Source of the DNA: Hemerocallis citrina
Taxonomy: Eukaryota > Streptophyta > Magnoliopsida > Asparagales > Asphodelaceae
DNA length: 64,000 bases
Direction of reading: 5' to 3'
NCBI GenBank assembly: GCA_017893485.1
Contig: JACEHZ010000589.1
Span: 124,001-188,000 of the forward strand
The position numbers and the translations under genes were made by a program. Shown piece by piece: positions 1 to 12,928 of this stretch (positions within the stretch are counted from its first letter, which is position 1; the number at the start of each line of letters is the position of its first letter). The notes beneath the pieces are model-generated. The model was given only the letters and a program-made list of their open reading frames with translations, made no database searches and was not told where the DNA came from.

Positions 1-634
1 TAATTGTTTTAGATTAGAATGTTTCGCTGAGTTAATTTTGATTAGAATGCTTTATTTTATTATGCAATTTCGGATTATGCTTTTTTTTAGTATTTGGGCA
101 TTTGCTGCTTTGAAAGATCATTGCAAATTCTTTAATTGACTTGCTTGATCGTGCTTTTATGGACAAATCCATGCTTAATCTCTGTATTTTGGGTTTTTGT
201 AGCTGCAAAATTGTATCTTAATCTGCATTGCTGCAATTTCACTTCACGTATACATCACAACAAATTTTCTCTTTAAAATTCATACATGGTTAACTACATA
301 AAAAACAAAAAAGGGGGGCTAACTCATGCAGTTAGAAAATGAATTGCTACTTATGTTAGACTCCAAATCAAAAAAGAAATCTCTTATGCTTAAGTCACAC
401 ATAGCAAGGAATTTCTGATTCACTATTGTTGTAGAGTCACAATACTATTTTTGAATCTCGAACTGCTTACAAATAATCCTGCAATTTCATAATCCTGCTT
501 CAAAGTACATCAATACATCAACGTCTACTAGAAAATAAACATCTATATAAATCATCCCTTATTGTTTACATGATTTTCATATGTTGTATTGTTCCGAATA
601 CGTGCCGTAGGCACGTGCCCACGGGCATACCTAG
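1..634 (+). mobile_element. Helitron, 3' part (copy 1)
   Basis: This is the 3' portion of a non-autonomous Helitron whose 5' end lies outside the window. It ends with a hairpin (CGTGCC-GTA-GGCACG, 601-615), then about 15 bases, then CTAG at 631-634 followed by T, which is the Helitron 3' signature. The stretch is nearly identical to 24197-24597 plus 28175-28411, where the second copy is split by a solo LTR. No RepHel reading frame is visible. Confidence 0.75.
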
Positions 635-1629
635 TCCATCGGTGAAACACGGTTTTATAGCACATTAACTATATACTCAATTTATCACATGCACTATGCA
701 CCCACCTATAATCAATAGCACCCATCACCTTTACCCGCATATCATACATACACCATGCCATTTATCTTCTCAAATTATCACATCATATTATTACATATCA
801 TACATACATCATTCCATTTATCTTATCATATCATCACATATCATACATACATCATGTCATTTATCTCATCATATTATCACATCATATTATCACATATCAT
901 ACATACACCATGTCATTTATCAAATCATATTATCATGTATAAATCCAATTTATCATTAAAAGCACCAAATATTCAAAATCATGCATAAGCACCGCATAAC
1001 CACAATTTCAACTATTGAAATTCCGTATTTTCCATTACTTTGTTATCCGGCCATATCCATCACAATACACATTGAATGACCCTAAAATTTTATCACAACT
1101 TAAAATATATCTAGTATGATCATACTCACCTGACTAACTGACAGGAATACACCCCTCGCTCGCCCAGTCGCTAATCAAATTTCGCTTTTTCACACCTATT
1201 AAGAAAATTATCGAACCCATTAGCCATTAACTCAAAACACGCTTTATCTATTCCCGAATTCACATGAGATGAACTCATACATCAAAAACAACCTATGTGA
1301 GCATGCTAAATCAACAAATCTCTAATTCTACAACCGAATCAAAATTATACCTCTCGATTGGAGGTGTTCTAACCGATATTTTATATTTTAAGGGTAAAAA
1401 TACCCCCAAAATAAATTTCTATATCCAAAATTAACTTAAATATACACCTCGAGAATGATTTCTATTATTTGTACATATTTTCCGCAATTATCGTATTATT
1501 ATACCAACAATGTTCTAAAAAGCGCTAGGCGGTAGTCGGGCGGCCGATGCGGGCCTAGCGCCTAGACCTTGTAATCGGGGATTAAGCGGCTAGGCGCTAG
1601 GCGGTTTATTTATTTATTTATTTATTTGT

Positions 1630-1660
<31 letters not shown>

Positions 1661-4038
1661 TCGATCTTTTGGGTTTATTTTGTTGTTACCCCTTTTTACT
1701 CTTTATTGCTACTCATTCTTACTATTGAACTTTTTCTCTTTACAATTGTAGGATGGGCTTCACATAGTCGAATCGGTGTATTATTGTATCGGTGAACATG
1801 AGGACTCTATCTTCTCCATATCCGATGTAAACCACATTGTGGCTACTCATAAAAGAATACAAGTTCTAAAGAGAGAATAAATGTAAAGTTGATAGATGAT
1901 CTCATGATATGCTTGATAACGATGAACAGCTTTAACTAATAACCACACTTAAATTAGATAACTTCCTCCCATCTCGTGACATACCGTCCCATAATAAGTG
2001 GATTGGCCATCCATAAATTGCTTTGGAAAGATATGTAGATCTGGGTGACATTTTAGGAGCTGAAAATAGAAGATGAATAAATAACTTCGCTAATGAGGAA
2101 AAGCATACTACTTATAATTTGGTAGACTGATTGAGCTTTGAAGTTGTTGGCACATGATACTTCTTATAAACTTCCCCCCTTTGGTGCATAACTTCACTTA
2201 TTTGGCTGTGTTAGAGATATTAAAGTCCATACTTGTAAGTTTTAACATGATTGATGTGAGAGTGCGAATACATGTCAAATTATGCAAGATAAAAAAAGAC
2301 TAAAGTTGTAAAGATATGCTTAAATTTTATTAAAGCCATGTTCCCTGACAGTTAAGCAAATATTATTATGTTTTCTAGCTAAGTGGGGAAAAAAATCATG
2401 CACAGTGAGCAAATGTAAATAAATGTAAGTGCCCAAGCGAGGGATCATCCCTAAAGTACTCAAAAATATATGAAAACTGACCTAGATGTTCTTCCTATAG
2501 AGATAAAAATCTGCGGAGGAGGACGTCGGAGGAGCTGCGATTCGGAGAGAGGCGGTCGGAGGGAGGACGTCGGAGGAGCTGTGAACTTTGTGAGAGAAGA
2601 GGAGGACGCCGGAGGGAGGCGAAGGAGGAGGCGGAGGAGGACGGCGAAGGAGGAGGGAGGCAGACGAGGACGGCAAACTGGCGAAGTAGGAAGGAGGCAG
2701 AGGAGGACGGCGAAGGAGGATGGAGGCGGAGGAAGACGGCGAAGGAGGAGGGAGGCGAAGGAAGAGGAGCTGCAATTTGGGGTGAAAGTGAAGAGCCCGA
2801 TTTAGGGGTGCGATTTAGGGTTTTTTAAATTTTTTTATTAGGAGGAGAAAGTGTGAGCGATGGGTTTTTTTTACTTTTTTTTTAAATTTTAATTACTTAA
2901 GGCGAGAGCGGTGGGTTTTTTTTACTCTTTTTTTAAAAAAAATTACTTAAGGCCTAAGCGGGTCTAGTCCGCCTAGACCTGCCTGGACCGATTAAACGCC
3001 GCCTAGATCCGATTTTAGCCGCCTAGAACCCATTTCCGATTTTCATAAACGCCTAGGCCCTAGTCGAGGCGTTGGGGGGCCGCCTAGCGCCTAGGCGCCG
3101 CCTAGGCCGCTTTTTAGAACACTGTATACCAATAAACTCTACTATTATAACTTCTCAATACCGGAAAAATTCCTTACAATGTCCTGTAATTATTAAAATT
3201 TGACAAAAATGCTACTAAACGATCCTATAATATCCACACATTCCAAAACAATTACTAGCATAATAGATTTACAATTCTCTTTTCCTTTCCTAAACTCAAG
3301 CCCTAGGTTTTATAAAATTTCTATATTATCACAATTAAAATTGCAGTTATTCACCCTAAGCGTGTTACACATACTGTAACAATCATCCGACTACAGTTTT
3401 TATGAAAAGCATACAATTCAATATACAAATATACAATTTGGTATACCTTAATGTAGTTCTCTCCACAAATCAACACCAACACACTAAAGAGCACTCAAAA
3501 CTCAAGTAGAATCCCCTAAAAAAAAAATCAAAGCTTCAAGTGGGATGGAGGGTTGATTGAACAAACCCTAGGGTAAGGGTTTTGGGGGTGATTTCCGGCC
3601 AAGAAAGAAAAGGGAAGGGAAAAGAAAAATGAGAGTGGCATTTTTGTAAATATGAAGTGTTTTGAATAATTTTGGGGTAGGGTTTTGGGCTTAAGCCCAA
3701 AATCAAATAAAAATATCAATTCAAGGGTTATTTTCAACTCCAAACTCCAAAATTTCTAACTTCTTGCTATGACCAAGCAACTCCTTCAAATTATCAATTA
3801 TCCAACCCTTACGTGTGCCCAGGAAAATTACCGGGCTAGATCGGAATCATCTCCTCTGAGAAAACTCACCAAAAAAACTCTTATACCTCAAATTTTCTCG
3901 TTTAACCCCGAACATCCAAATTAATCATTATAAAATAGAATAAAACCAATTAATCTAAGAAATATACTCAAAATCATAGATAAAAGAAAAAAAATATAAA
4001 AATCAAATATTTAAGGATTTTTAAAAGACAAGTGTTAC
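635..4038 (-). mobile_element. Solo-type LTR, minus orientation (copy 1, interrupted)
   Basis: This is the remainder of a long LTR in minus orientation. Its right edge reads GTGTTACA, so on the minus strand it begins TGTAACAC, and the homologous left edge lies at 22138 in copy 2. The interior has no coding capacity. Repeated ATCATACATACACCATG-like units fill 736-930. A hAT element interrupts it at 1508-3124, and copy 2 lacks the part equivalent to 1225-3728. The next five bases are GAAAC, against GAAAG left of 22138, a possible 4/5 target duplication. Confidence 0.65.
1508..3124. mobile_element. Non-autonomous hAT element with perfect 8-bp target duplication
   Basis: Terminal inverted repeats start CAATGTTCTAAAAAGCG on the left and CAGTGTTCTAAAAAGCG on the right (reverse complement). 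They are followed by GC-rich subterminal CTAGGCG/CGCCTAG motifs (1530-1610 and 2950-3110). The element is flanked by TATACCAA at 1500-1507 and 3125-3132, a perfect 8-bp duplication diagnostic of hAT. No transposase is visible. The interior holds a TTTA microsatellite (about 1603-1660), unidentified AT-rich sequence, and a GGA/GAC-rich block (2510-2770) that is open on both strands only because of its composition. Confidence 0.88.
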
Positions 4039-4974
4039 AGAAACCAATGGGAAGGTTGATAGAATGAGTAATTCAACAACAGTACCATTTCCAAAAGAAA
4101 ATTTCTCTTCAAACTAAGGGGTCTGTGTTTCCCCTCATTTTTAAATATGTTACATGGAATGATCTTTTTGAGTCATTTCTATCTCCAACAATAATAAATT
4201 AAAAGTTACAAAAGTTGCTTAATTATTCCATGAAAATGTGAGAGTGTTGAACTCCGCCATTGCATGTCCCAAGCCAAGAATCCGGCCACAAATTGGGTAA
4301 GGAGGAGGGTTGCGTTAGACAGTTGACAGCCAGCACAAAACTCTGTCAAAATTTTATGAACATGAATCCTAATAATAAGAATGAAAAATCAGGATTCATG
4401 TAGACGAGCCCAACTAGTTAGGAAAAAGGCTTTGTTGTTGTTGTTGTATTTAGTTACGATTTGATATGTTTTTACTGAAGTGTTTTGATTTTCATTTTTT
4501 TGGATTCAAATGTAGTTTGGAGCTCTGCAAGTGACTAAATCTATTAAGGGTGTTGAAGGACTGGTGAACATCCATCACAAGGAGGTTGTTGATTGGTACG
4601 CTAAATATGGAATTATTGCTTCACATAGCTTAACTTCGTCGCCACCAGATCCAAAAAATTTCTTTTGAATTTTATTTGTATGACGTGTTATATTGTACAA
4701 TTTCGGAATCTGTGGAAGGACTTAAAGAAGGTGCATGCACATTGATGCAAGCAATAAACAAAAAGGGATTCTAAATTTCAGAATTTTAATTGTTTTGTTC
4801 CACCGGCCCGATGAGCAGGGGGTATGTATTTTCTTCCATTATTTTGTTATTTGTGGTGAATTTCCAGTGCATATGCTTTTGTTTTCTTCCTATATATTTG
4901 TCATCTAAGTGAATTCTATAGCTATATAAAAAAACTAGATTTTGAAATAGTTCTTAAAAAAAAAAAGGATAACC
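4039..4974 (+). repeat. Segmental-duplication flank with an exon-like piece (copy 1)
   Basis: This stretch is colinear with 29295-30213. From 4516, after a pyrimidine-rich tract ending in TAG, an exon-like reading frame begins FGALQVTKSI and runs for about 50 codons before an indel breaks it. The same frame in copy 2 (29752-29982) stays open longer. I do not recognise the protein. The duplication includes the intron-like sequence, so this is a DNA-level copy and not a retrocopy. Confidence 0.5.
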
Positions 4975-5816
<842 letters not shown>

Positions 5817-7826
5817 AAATCGTTTGGAGCAGGCTGGAGATAATTTTCTATTGGGATCAATCTAACCATTAGGAAAACAACTTAAGCTTATCCTAGCTAA
5901 ATAAATGAAATGAAAATTATTTTTATTTTTTGTAATAAGTTAACTCCATGGTTGCTACACATAAGAATGTGATCAATAAAGCCAAGATCACATTTGAGAT
6001 AAGATTTGACTGTAGTTGTGAGTTTTTTTTATACAATAGGAGGTAACAGTGGAAAAATCCGTCCTTCTAAGAAGGAGAATCACCTAAAGTGTATGATTTA
6101 CTTTTCTCAATTTTATGGATTTACTAAATCCTGCTCTTATTCAAAATTTAAAAGTGAGTTTACAATATTTGTTTAGTTTTCTAATTCATCATATAAATTT
6201 TGTCCTTTTAAAAATTGCTCTATAATTCTGAGCTATTTCCAAAATTGTTGTTTTAATTTCAGGAGTCTTACTCAGTTACTCTTAACATGGGTCTTAGCTG
6301 CGTAGTTAGGACTCTTCCTCTAGGCTACAAGGTGTCAATTTTCAAAAAGGAATAGGAAACTTTTGGATGGAAGACCATAAGCCAAATTTCTTTATAATTG
6401 TGAAATTTGGTTCTTCGTTTATTTCGAAATGTACTTTTTTTTACTAGCAAAAAGCACTGTAATTAAACTAATTTTCTACTCTAAACAGAACTTATTGTTG
6501 TTAAATTGAGTTTTAATTAAGCAGATTACCAAGAATATGAGTTTGATATGCTATGTTAATTTCTTGATTTTATTGCACTGTACAATTAATGATTCTTGAC
6601 TTGTATACATTTTATATTTACGTGAATAAATTTCTAATTGGTGAAAAAAATTGCAGGTTAATTGATTTTTTATTTTATTGTTATAGACCTGAAGGATTTT
6701 AATGCCAACTCACACTCTGCAGTTCCAACGTATAATCTCCGATTTAATACAAAACATCAACCAAGTAATTTTATAATTTTGTTAGTCTCACGCTTTCTCT
6801 TTTGAGAAAAGAGAGAAATATATACCACAGTTTTAAAAATATATTGAAATTTACTCTACTTCCCGTTTACAGTTTTAAAATACAAGTATAGCAACATTTA
6901 CTTTCTGTTCACATTCCAATAGTTGCTCGCTCATCTTGCACTTTGGGATAGCACCTTAAAGTTCAAAGGTTTAGAGAGTTGGATATATTGAAAGCCACAT
7001 CAAAATGATTTTTTTTTTCACTGTGCATTGTAGCAACCACCTTTGAGGAGAATGTCATCCTAATATCTTATATAATTTTTATCTGATTTTTAAACATGCC
7101 ACAGTGATAAAATGCTGAACATTTGTTTTGTTTTGTTTTTCTTAATTAGATATTTTTCTAAGTTAAAGTTTTGAATTTTAGACTGTTATATATGGGCACA
7201 AGATTGACTATAGGAAGTAGTGAACATCATACCATGTTCCTTTTGAATATGTAAGATTGATCACTAAATAAGCAAAAAATATACAAGAAATTCAAGATTT
7301 AAGATGGAAACTAAACAAAATTGATTGATGGTGGTAGAAAAACCATCAGGCGATTTTAGCCCATTTGAAAGTGGGAAGATGAAAAAGACGAACATATAGG
7401 CCTTATTTATAGACATTAAGTATTGAACATCTTTACTTATTTATTTACTGCTACAAAATAAACTCATCTGTAAAACCAAAGTTCTTAACATGATCCTACA
7501 AAAAAATTCTCTTCACATGGCCTAGTTATTAGTAGACCAGTCCGATATGAATCCTATATGCGTACAAAATTGACTACTTAGGTATTATATATCGTAAACA
7601 TTGACTACAAGCATTTTATTTTAAAAAATAGATTCAATTTATTTCTAAAATTTGGTGCCTCAATTAATCATAATTATTTATTTATTTGAAATTTAGTCCC
7701 TTAATTTGGGTAGTTTGATCAGTTTGTCCACAATTCTCAATTTTTTGGGGTGTAGCCAAACTTTAGGAGAGGGAAAATTCCCAAAGGCCTACCGCACCGA
7801 ATGTGAAATCCAAAGTAAGGGATCAA
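5817..7826 (+). repeat. Segmental-duplication arm A with exon-like pieces
   Basis: It matches 12929-13955 at high identity, except that about 6555-7528 is absent from the second arm. One conserved exon-like block (6263-6350) follows a pyrimidine tract ending TTTCAG and reads ESYSVTLNMG onward for about 30 codons before a stop. It is present in both arms and I cannot assign it to a family. Similarity stops near 7826, where Copia sequence begins. No other coding sequence is seen. Confidence 0.55.
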
Positions 7827-7855
7827 TGATTGTGTTTACACTGATGTAACATACT

Positions 7856-8612
7856 TCAGACTTGAAGACTAAGGTACGCACTACTATTTTCGGCATGGCC
7901 TAGAAAATAGCAATCTACAGTTTTTGGTCCAAGTTTGGTTCTCTTGGGAAGAGGAACCGAGACCTTAGCCAAACACCCCCACACTTTGAGGTATTTGTAA
8001 TTAGGCATATGTCCTTTCCATAACTCATATGGAATGGAATCAGTTTTCTTGTGTGGGACTCTATTTAATATGTGATTCGACATATATAAGGCTTCCCCCC
8101 ACAAGTTTGTAGGTAGACCAGAATTTATAAGCATGACATTAATCATATCTTTTAACGTTCTGTTATTTCTTTCTGCAATTCCATTTTTCTGAGGTGATTA
8201 TAGAGCAGTTGTTTGGTGGATAATTCCATACTCTTCACACAACTGCAAATGGAGACTCATATTCTCCACCTCGATCAGACATCAATACTTTGATCTTTTC
8301 GTTAAGCTGATTTTCTACTTCAGCCTTGTATTTTTTGAAAGTTGCAATTGCTTCGTCTTTACTATTTAGTAAATAAGCATAGCAATACCGAGTGCAATCA
8401 TCGATAAATGTGATAAAATACTTTTTCCCACCTCTCGTGGGTAAGGATTTGAAATCACATAAATCAGAATGAATTAAGCATAACAGCTCAGTACTCTTTT
8501 CCACCGTGTTGAATGGTTTCTTGACCATTTTTCCTTGCACACAAGTCTTACACTTGTGATTTTTATCAAATTTAAATTTTGGAATCAAAACTAAATTTTC
8601 AAGTTTTTTCAT
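7856..8612 (-). pseudogene. Copia integrase fragment
   Basis: The frame at 8235-8612 holds the zinc-binding end of the pre-integrase region (HKCKTCVQGK) and the first half of the catalytic core, with D in LIHSDLCDF and D in LMSDRGGEY. A TAG stop in the joining stretch (about 8150-8235) precedes the downstream frame at 7856-8146, which has the later core and C-terminal part (LWGEALYMSN, VWGCLAKV). The catalytic Glu region falls in the broken joint. The protein is truncated before reverse transcriptase. Confidence 0.8.
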
Positions 8613-8797
8613 CTTTCGAAAATTTATGTGTCATAATCTATCATGACATAAAAGTGTTTCAGACTCAACCAAATAAGAAACTGAATTTTTATTAATCATA
8701 GAATCAGAGTACACTGAATTTTTGCCGATTATGGCTACATTGGCTTTGGATAATCCATCGCAAGAATATCCCCTCCCAACATAAACCCCACCCTTGG

Positions 8798-9124
8798 TCA
8801 GCACCAACTTGTCTGCCTAATCAAAATTCGAAAGCCTTTCTTGGAGAGCACAGATCCAGAAATAAGGTTCTTGCGGATGTCTAGCACGTGAAGCACATCA
8901 TTCAGCGTGACTTTCTTACCAGACATGAACTTCAGGATGACCTGTCCACAACCTTCAATCATTGACACAGCAGAATTGCTTATATAAAGTTTTTCTTCAT
9001 GATCCAGTTTCTGATATGTCGAGAACAATGACTTATCGAAACATATGTGCCGAGTAGCACCTGTGTCTACCCACCATTGTTCGGGATGTTGGACTAGGTT
9101 ACATTCAGAAACAACAGCAGACAA
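8798..9124 (-). pseudogene. Copia aspartic protease domain
   Basis: WWVDTGATRHIC holds the active-site DTGA, followed by the flap and substrate-binding region ending in the LHVLDIRKNLIS block typical of Copia polyproteins. In the element this domain would release Gag, integrase and RT from the polyprotein. A stop just upstream (near 9175) and the loss of frame downstream (near 8800) isolate it, so it is not expressed as part of a polyprotein in this copy. Confidence 0.8.
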
Positions 9125-9199
9125 GTTTAGGTCATCGATGCTTGAAATGATGTTCTCAGTGACATTTGCTTCTTAAGTACCGCCAGTTTTCTTGAATCG

Positions 9200-9241
9200 G
9201 CAGTCTCTGGCAAAGTGATCAGGCTTCCCACAAATCCAACA
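9200..9241 (-). other. Gag zinc knuckle (CCHC)
   Basis: The minus-strand translation gives CWICGKPDHFARDC, a C-x2-C-x4-H-x4-C nucleic-acid-binding knuckle. It lies downstream of the main gag frame, past a premature TGA at 9404-9406, in a lysine- and asparagine-rich linker. Confidence 0.85.
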
Positions 9242-9403
9242 ATTTCCATTGAACTTCTTGTTGAGCTTCTTGTCTCTAGATCCTTGATCTAAATCTTTCC
9301 TCTTCTTGGAATTCTTGTTGTTGTTGTTGGAGTTGCCCTTCCGATTGTTGGAGCTTTCAACAATGTGTACTTTAGCCTCCTCGCTTTTGAACTTGATTGT
9401 TCC

Positions 9404-10033
9404 TCAGTTGTCTACTTCAATCTTCAACCTGAAAACAAGATCTTCCAAAGATATTTCCTTCTTTTTGTGCTTGAGGTAATACCTGAAGTCTTTCCAAGAT
9501 GGTGGCAACTTATCAATGATTGCTTCCACTAGAAAGGATTCGCCAACCTTATTGCCTTCGGCTTCAATCTCATGAATAATGATCTGAAGCTCCTGCATCT
9601 GGACAATGACGGGCTTAGAGTCCACAATTTTGTAGTCCATAAATTTATCCACGATAAATTTCTTCAAACTGACATTCTCAGTCTTGTATTTTTTAGCCAG
9701 AGCGGTCCACAAGGTCTTTGCAGTAATAAGTGGACTGTATATCTTGTATAGAACTTCATCCAAACAGTTCAGGATGTAGTTCCTGCAAAGAAAGTCTAAA
9801 TGCCTCCACTTATCCATTATTGCAAACGTCTCCTTGTGAGTTTCTGGATTCTGCCCATCAGCGGGCTTAGGTTCTTCCTCCTTGAGGAACCTGTCCAGCC
9901 CAAGGGTTGTGAGATAGAAGAGCATTTTGCTCTGCCATGTCTTAAAGTCAGCCCCTTTGAAATTCTCGGGCTTGTTGTGCATACTATTGACCAGTTTTGG
10001 GAGTTCTATTTTGGTAGTCATGTTGTTGTCCAA
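9404..10033 (-). CDS. gag: Copia Gag, N-terminal part
   Basis: The 209-residue frame is the UBN2/retrotransposon-Gag region of Copia elements, which packages the element RNA. Its start (MDNNMTTKIELPKL) is typical of this Gag type, and the block FKTWQSKMLFYLTTLGL near residue 29 and DKLPPSWKDFRYYL near residue 172 fit the family. Translation ends at an in-frame TGA before the zinc knuckle (9200-9241), which continues in a compatible frame, so the stop is probably a mutation. It is part of the truncated element at 7827-10872. Confidence 0.82.
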   Translation of the reverse strand: MDNNMTTKIELPKLVNSMHNKPENFKGADFKTWQSKMLFYLTTLGLDRFLKEEEPKPADGQNPETHKETFAIMDKWRHLDFLCRNYILNCLDEVLYKIYSPLITAKTLWTALAKKYKTENVSLKKFIVDKFMDYKIVDSKPVIVQMQELQIIIHEIEAEGNKVGESFLVEAIIDKLPPSWKDFRYYLKHKKKEISLEDLVFRLKIEVDN

Positions 10034-10142
10034 AAAAAAACTAAACGTCTTAAGGTGTTATATCTTAAGTAGAGAAAATTAATTATGTAAGAAAAATTAA
10101 GAAACTAATTAAATTCCTACTCGAATTTAATTACAATTATAC

Positions 10143-10872
10143 TGTTACAACAACAGTAAAATTCACTATCAACAAAGAACAAAAGGAAGATAATATATCT
10201 TCAATTTGAACCTTGATAATTGTGAATTTAGGAACTGTTTTGCAAATAGCGTATGTCACTATACACAAAGCACAGAAAAAAGATATGTTATTTTCAATTC
10301 CGATCTTGAATATGGTGAAGAAAAATAGACAAACTGAGGCTTGTTGAAACAATGTCCTTAAGACGTTTATTTCTGCCACTGCTACGGTGTATACAGTTTA
10401 TTCAGCAGTCGTCTCCCAAGATACAACAGTCAGAACTCCATTAACTTATACTAGAATAATGGAGACTCGGTCGAGAATGGATATGACAGCATTTTTGTGA
10501 TATGTCTGCACTGATACAGGGTGGTAGGGAAGATATAAATTGGATTTGAATTTGATCAGAATCCTATTTATAGCCCTAAGCCCTTGGCCGTTTTTGCAAC
10601 TATTCAGACAAAAACTGTCATGACAGTTGCAACTGCCCGTATCTAGCCCGTATCAAATCAGAACTGGATTTTGGAAAAAATATGTTTACTGTTTTAAGCC
10701 CGAGCCCAGCCCGGCGTGCACGTGTGTTTCACACTAATGCCCAAGTTGGGTGTGTTCTCCCTCGGGAGAAAATATTCGTACCCCTAAGGGCACACCCCTT
10801 TGGCTCAGTTTTTAACTTAACTTCATTTGCTTTTTTCTCCTTTCCGATATGGGACTAACTTTCAATGTCACA
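10143..10872 (-). repeat. Probable 5' LTR of the Copia element
   Basis: On the minus strand the segment starts TGTGACATTG, close to the TAGTCCCATATCGG block common in plant Copia LTRs, and ends TTGTAACA, giving TG...CA ends with a short inverted repeat. A TATA-like TATAAATA lies at 10565-10572 (minus). I could not find a primer-binding site directly inside, so the inner boundary is tentative. Confidence 0.5.
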
Positions 10873-11101
10873 TATCAAGCAAAAGTCCAATTCTTCATTT
10901 TAACAAACTAACTTCAGAGGTGAATATTTCATTCATTCGAAATCCGTTTTGGCCATGTGAGTACATCATTTTATACGTCTTGATGAGTAGAATACGATGG
11001 AACTGATTTCCAACATATTTTTGGGTTTGAATCATGTTCTGGATATAACCATGTTAAGGATCTTTTATCTGTTGAACTAATGCCGACCGTTTACTTCTGA
11101 A
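10873..11101. other. Intergenic, no feature recognised
   Basis: This is AT-rich sequence between the Copia LTR and the PPR remnant. I see no reading frame, repeat or Helitron 5' terminus in it. Confidence 0.5.
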
Positions 11102-12214
11102 ATGGTCCAACCTAGATTTACCTCTCGCTCGAAGACTATACTCCTTATCACTATTCTTGATTGGTTTTTCATTTGTCTACACTGGGAATTATTAAATGAT
11201 GTCAATATTCCCGTTCATCCTAACATTGATTGCATTTATCTTTATGAGGCTTTCATTCCTTACCTTAATCCTAAATCAGTTTTGCTACACATCCTGTTAA
11301 GCCCTCAGTTTCAACTACGTACAAAATTGGAATTCGTAAAATGGTAATCGATATAAAGGTGAATGTCAAAATTTATAAATGTTTCATTAGTTCTTTGTAG
11401 GTTGGGTGATTCATGGATGTCCCATGAGATGCAATGGAGCTCTCCCATGATATGCAACTCACTAGTCCTCTGCCTAATGCTTTCACCCTCATGACTGTTC
11501 CTGCTACCTGTGCCAATCTTGTAGCTTTGGATCATGGAAGATGGGTACATACCTACATAGATAAAGCCAATATCTAAATGAACGACACATTGCTTGCTAG
11601 TCTCATCGATATGTATTCTTAAGTGGTGACTTAGAACTGGCTTTTCATTTATTTAACGATAGAAACAGCCCTAAAAATCAGTGTTCGCCCTTGGAATGCA
11701 ATGCTTGCAGGTTTAGCCATCCATGGCGAGTTTGAGAAAGCAATCCAACTTTTTGAAGAATGAAGGACGAGAGCATTGCTCCTGATAAAGTAACTTTCGT
11801 GTTTTGTTTAGTGCTTGTGGCCATGGCAGATCAGTAGAAGAGGGTGAGTTTTATTTTGATGCCATGAAAAAAGTATATTCCAGTGATCTGAAGCTTGAAC
11901 ATTATGGATGGCTGGTGGATCTTCTGGGTCGAGCTGGGCTCCTGGTGGAAGCTGAGGAGATCGCATTGACAATGCCTATGGATCCAGACATTGCCATATG
12001 GAGTTCATTGTTAAGCGCTTGTCGAATTCATAGAGATGTGGAATGGGGAGTGAGGATTCGAAAGCTCTTGCATCCTAAGAACATAGGGTGTCAAGTACTA
12101 CTAGCAAATTTGTATTCGAAATCTGGAAGATGGGAAGATGCAAAGTATGCGAGGAAGGGTATTGAAGAGAGCCTGGTTGCAGTTCAATTGAAGGTGTTCA
12201 TCAGTTCCTTTTAG
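11102..12214 (+). pseudogene. PPR protein pseudogene (plant pentatricopeptide, E-type tail)
   Basis: Successive pieces translate into PPR-like text: NAFTLMTVPATCANLVALDHG near 11485, LASLIDMYS near 11600, then an open frame from 11804 with ACGHGRSVEEGEFYF, LEHYGWLVDLLGRAG, WSSLLSACRIH and VLLANLYSKSGRWEDAK. These are the signatures of the last PPR motifs and E region of plant PLS-type PPR proteins, which act in organelle RNA editing or processing. Stops interrupt it (after DKANI near 11576 and MYS near 11620), and frameshifts occur near 11690 and 11760. The C-terminus after about 12160 is out of frame. A Helitron terminus follows at 12425-12558, so Helitron capture is possible but unproven. 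Confidence 0.85.
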
Positions 12215-12424
12215 AGACCAATCTCACCCTTTAGAGTTCAATACGCATAACCCGATCAACGTGTATCATATAACATCGAGGTTTCATGTAGAAGGCTAGA
12301 ACATGAAACCTTGGGTAATTCAAGAAGGCGATGGTTAATTCAAGCTAATTCATGCTAATGATCAAGAAGAACCATGGGTAATTCAAGCTAATGATCAAGA
12401 AGGCGATGGTTGAGCTTAAAGATA

Positions 12425-12558
12425 GATATACTGCTTTCTCATATAATATGTTTGCTACTTCAATTAATTTGCTGGACCTCCAAAACTATTTTATATAATC
12501 AAATCAGGTGCATCGTTCCGAAAACGTGCCGTAGGCACGTGTCAACGGGCAAACCTAG
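12425..12558 (+). mobile_element. Helitron 3' terminus
   Basis: The last 130 bases match the 3' end of the mini-Helitron at 30353-30829. They carry a perfect 7-bp-stem hairpin, ACGTGCC-GTA-GGCACGT (12524-12540), and end CTAG at 12555-12558 followed by a T of a TA tract. Helitrons insert between A and T, which fits. The matching 5' terminus was not found upstream, so the extent of this element, and whether it includes the PPR pseudogene, is unknown. Confidence 0.75.
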
Positions 12559-12928
12559 TATATATATATATATATAATAGGTGGGCCTATAGTGTGATTT
12601 ATGGGGCACTACAAAGCGGTATCAGGGCCGACTTTCGACACCGATCGTGATGCTACAATGATTGCAAGGTCAGTACAGATGGATTAAGACTAGTACGGAT
12701 GGCATAGAAATAGCATCCATGTGTGGGTCATATCTGCTAGAAATGCGATCCTGTATTGGATTGTATGCTCCGGGCGCAGCGAAGACACTGTGTTCTTAAG
12801 AAATGTATCACTGACTTATCCTCTATATAAATCACACTATAGATGATATATATATAATAGGATATATAAAATATATATAAATAAATAGAATGATAGGTGG
12901 GCCTATAATGTGATTTATTGGGCGGTAC
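12559..12928 (+). mobile_element. TRIM copy 2, left LTR cut by a Helitron
   Basis: It begins inside the TA tract of LTR1 and shares the LTR end, the primer-binding site (here CGGTATCAGGGC, about 12616) and the internal region with 5484-5816. The right LTR (to 12928, ending CGGTACA) is degenerate, with an eroded TA block. The sequence to its right matches the right flank of the first TRIM, so the two are duplicates of one insertion and not independent events. Confidence 0.8.

Larger units (their letters stand above)
7827..10872 (-). mobile_element. Truncated Ty1/Copia element (5' LTR, gag, PR, IN)
   Basis: Read on the minus strand the order is LTR, gag, zinc knuckle, protease and integrase, the Copia order. 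It stops within the integrase C-terminal region near 7856, with no reverse transcriptase, RNase H or 3' LTR. The left break coincides with the point where duplication arm A loses similarity to its partner, so a rearrangement removed the 3' half. Several stops and frameshifts separate the domains, so the copy is dead. Confidence 0.85.

Noticed and set aside
2470..2805. Arg/Glu-rich frame in the hAT element
   Set aside because: GGA/GAC low-complexity sequence is open on both strands because of composition; no domain was seen.
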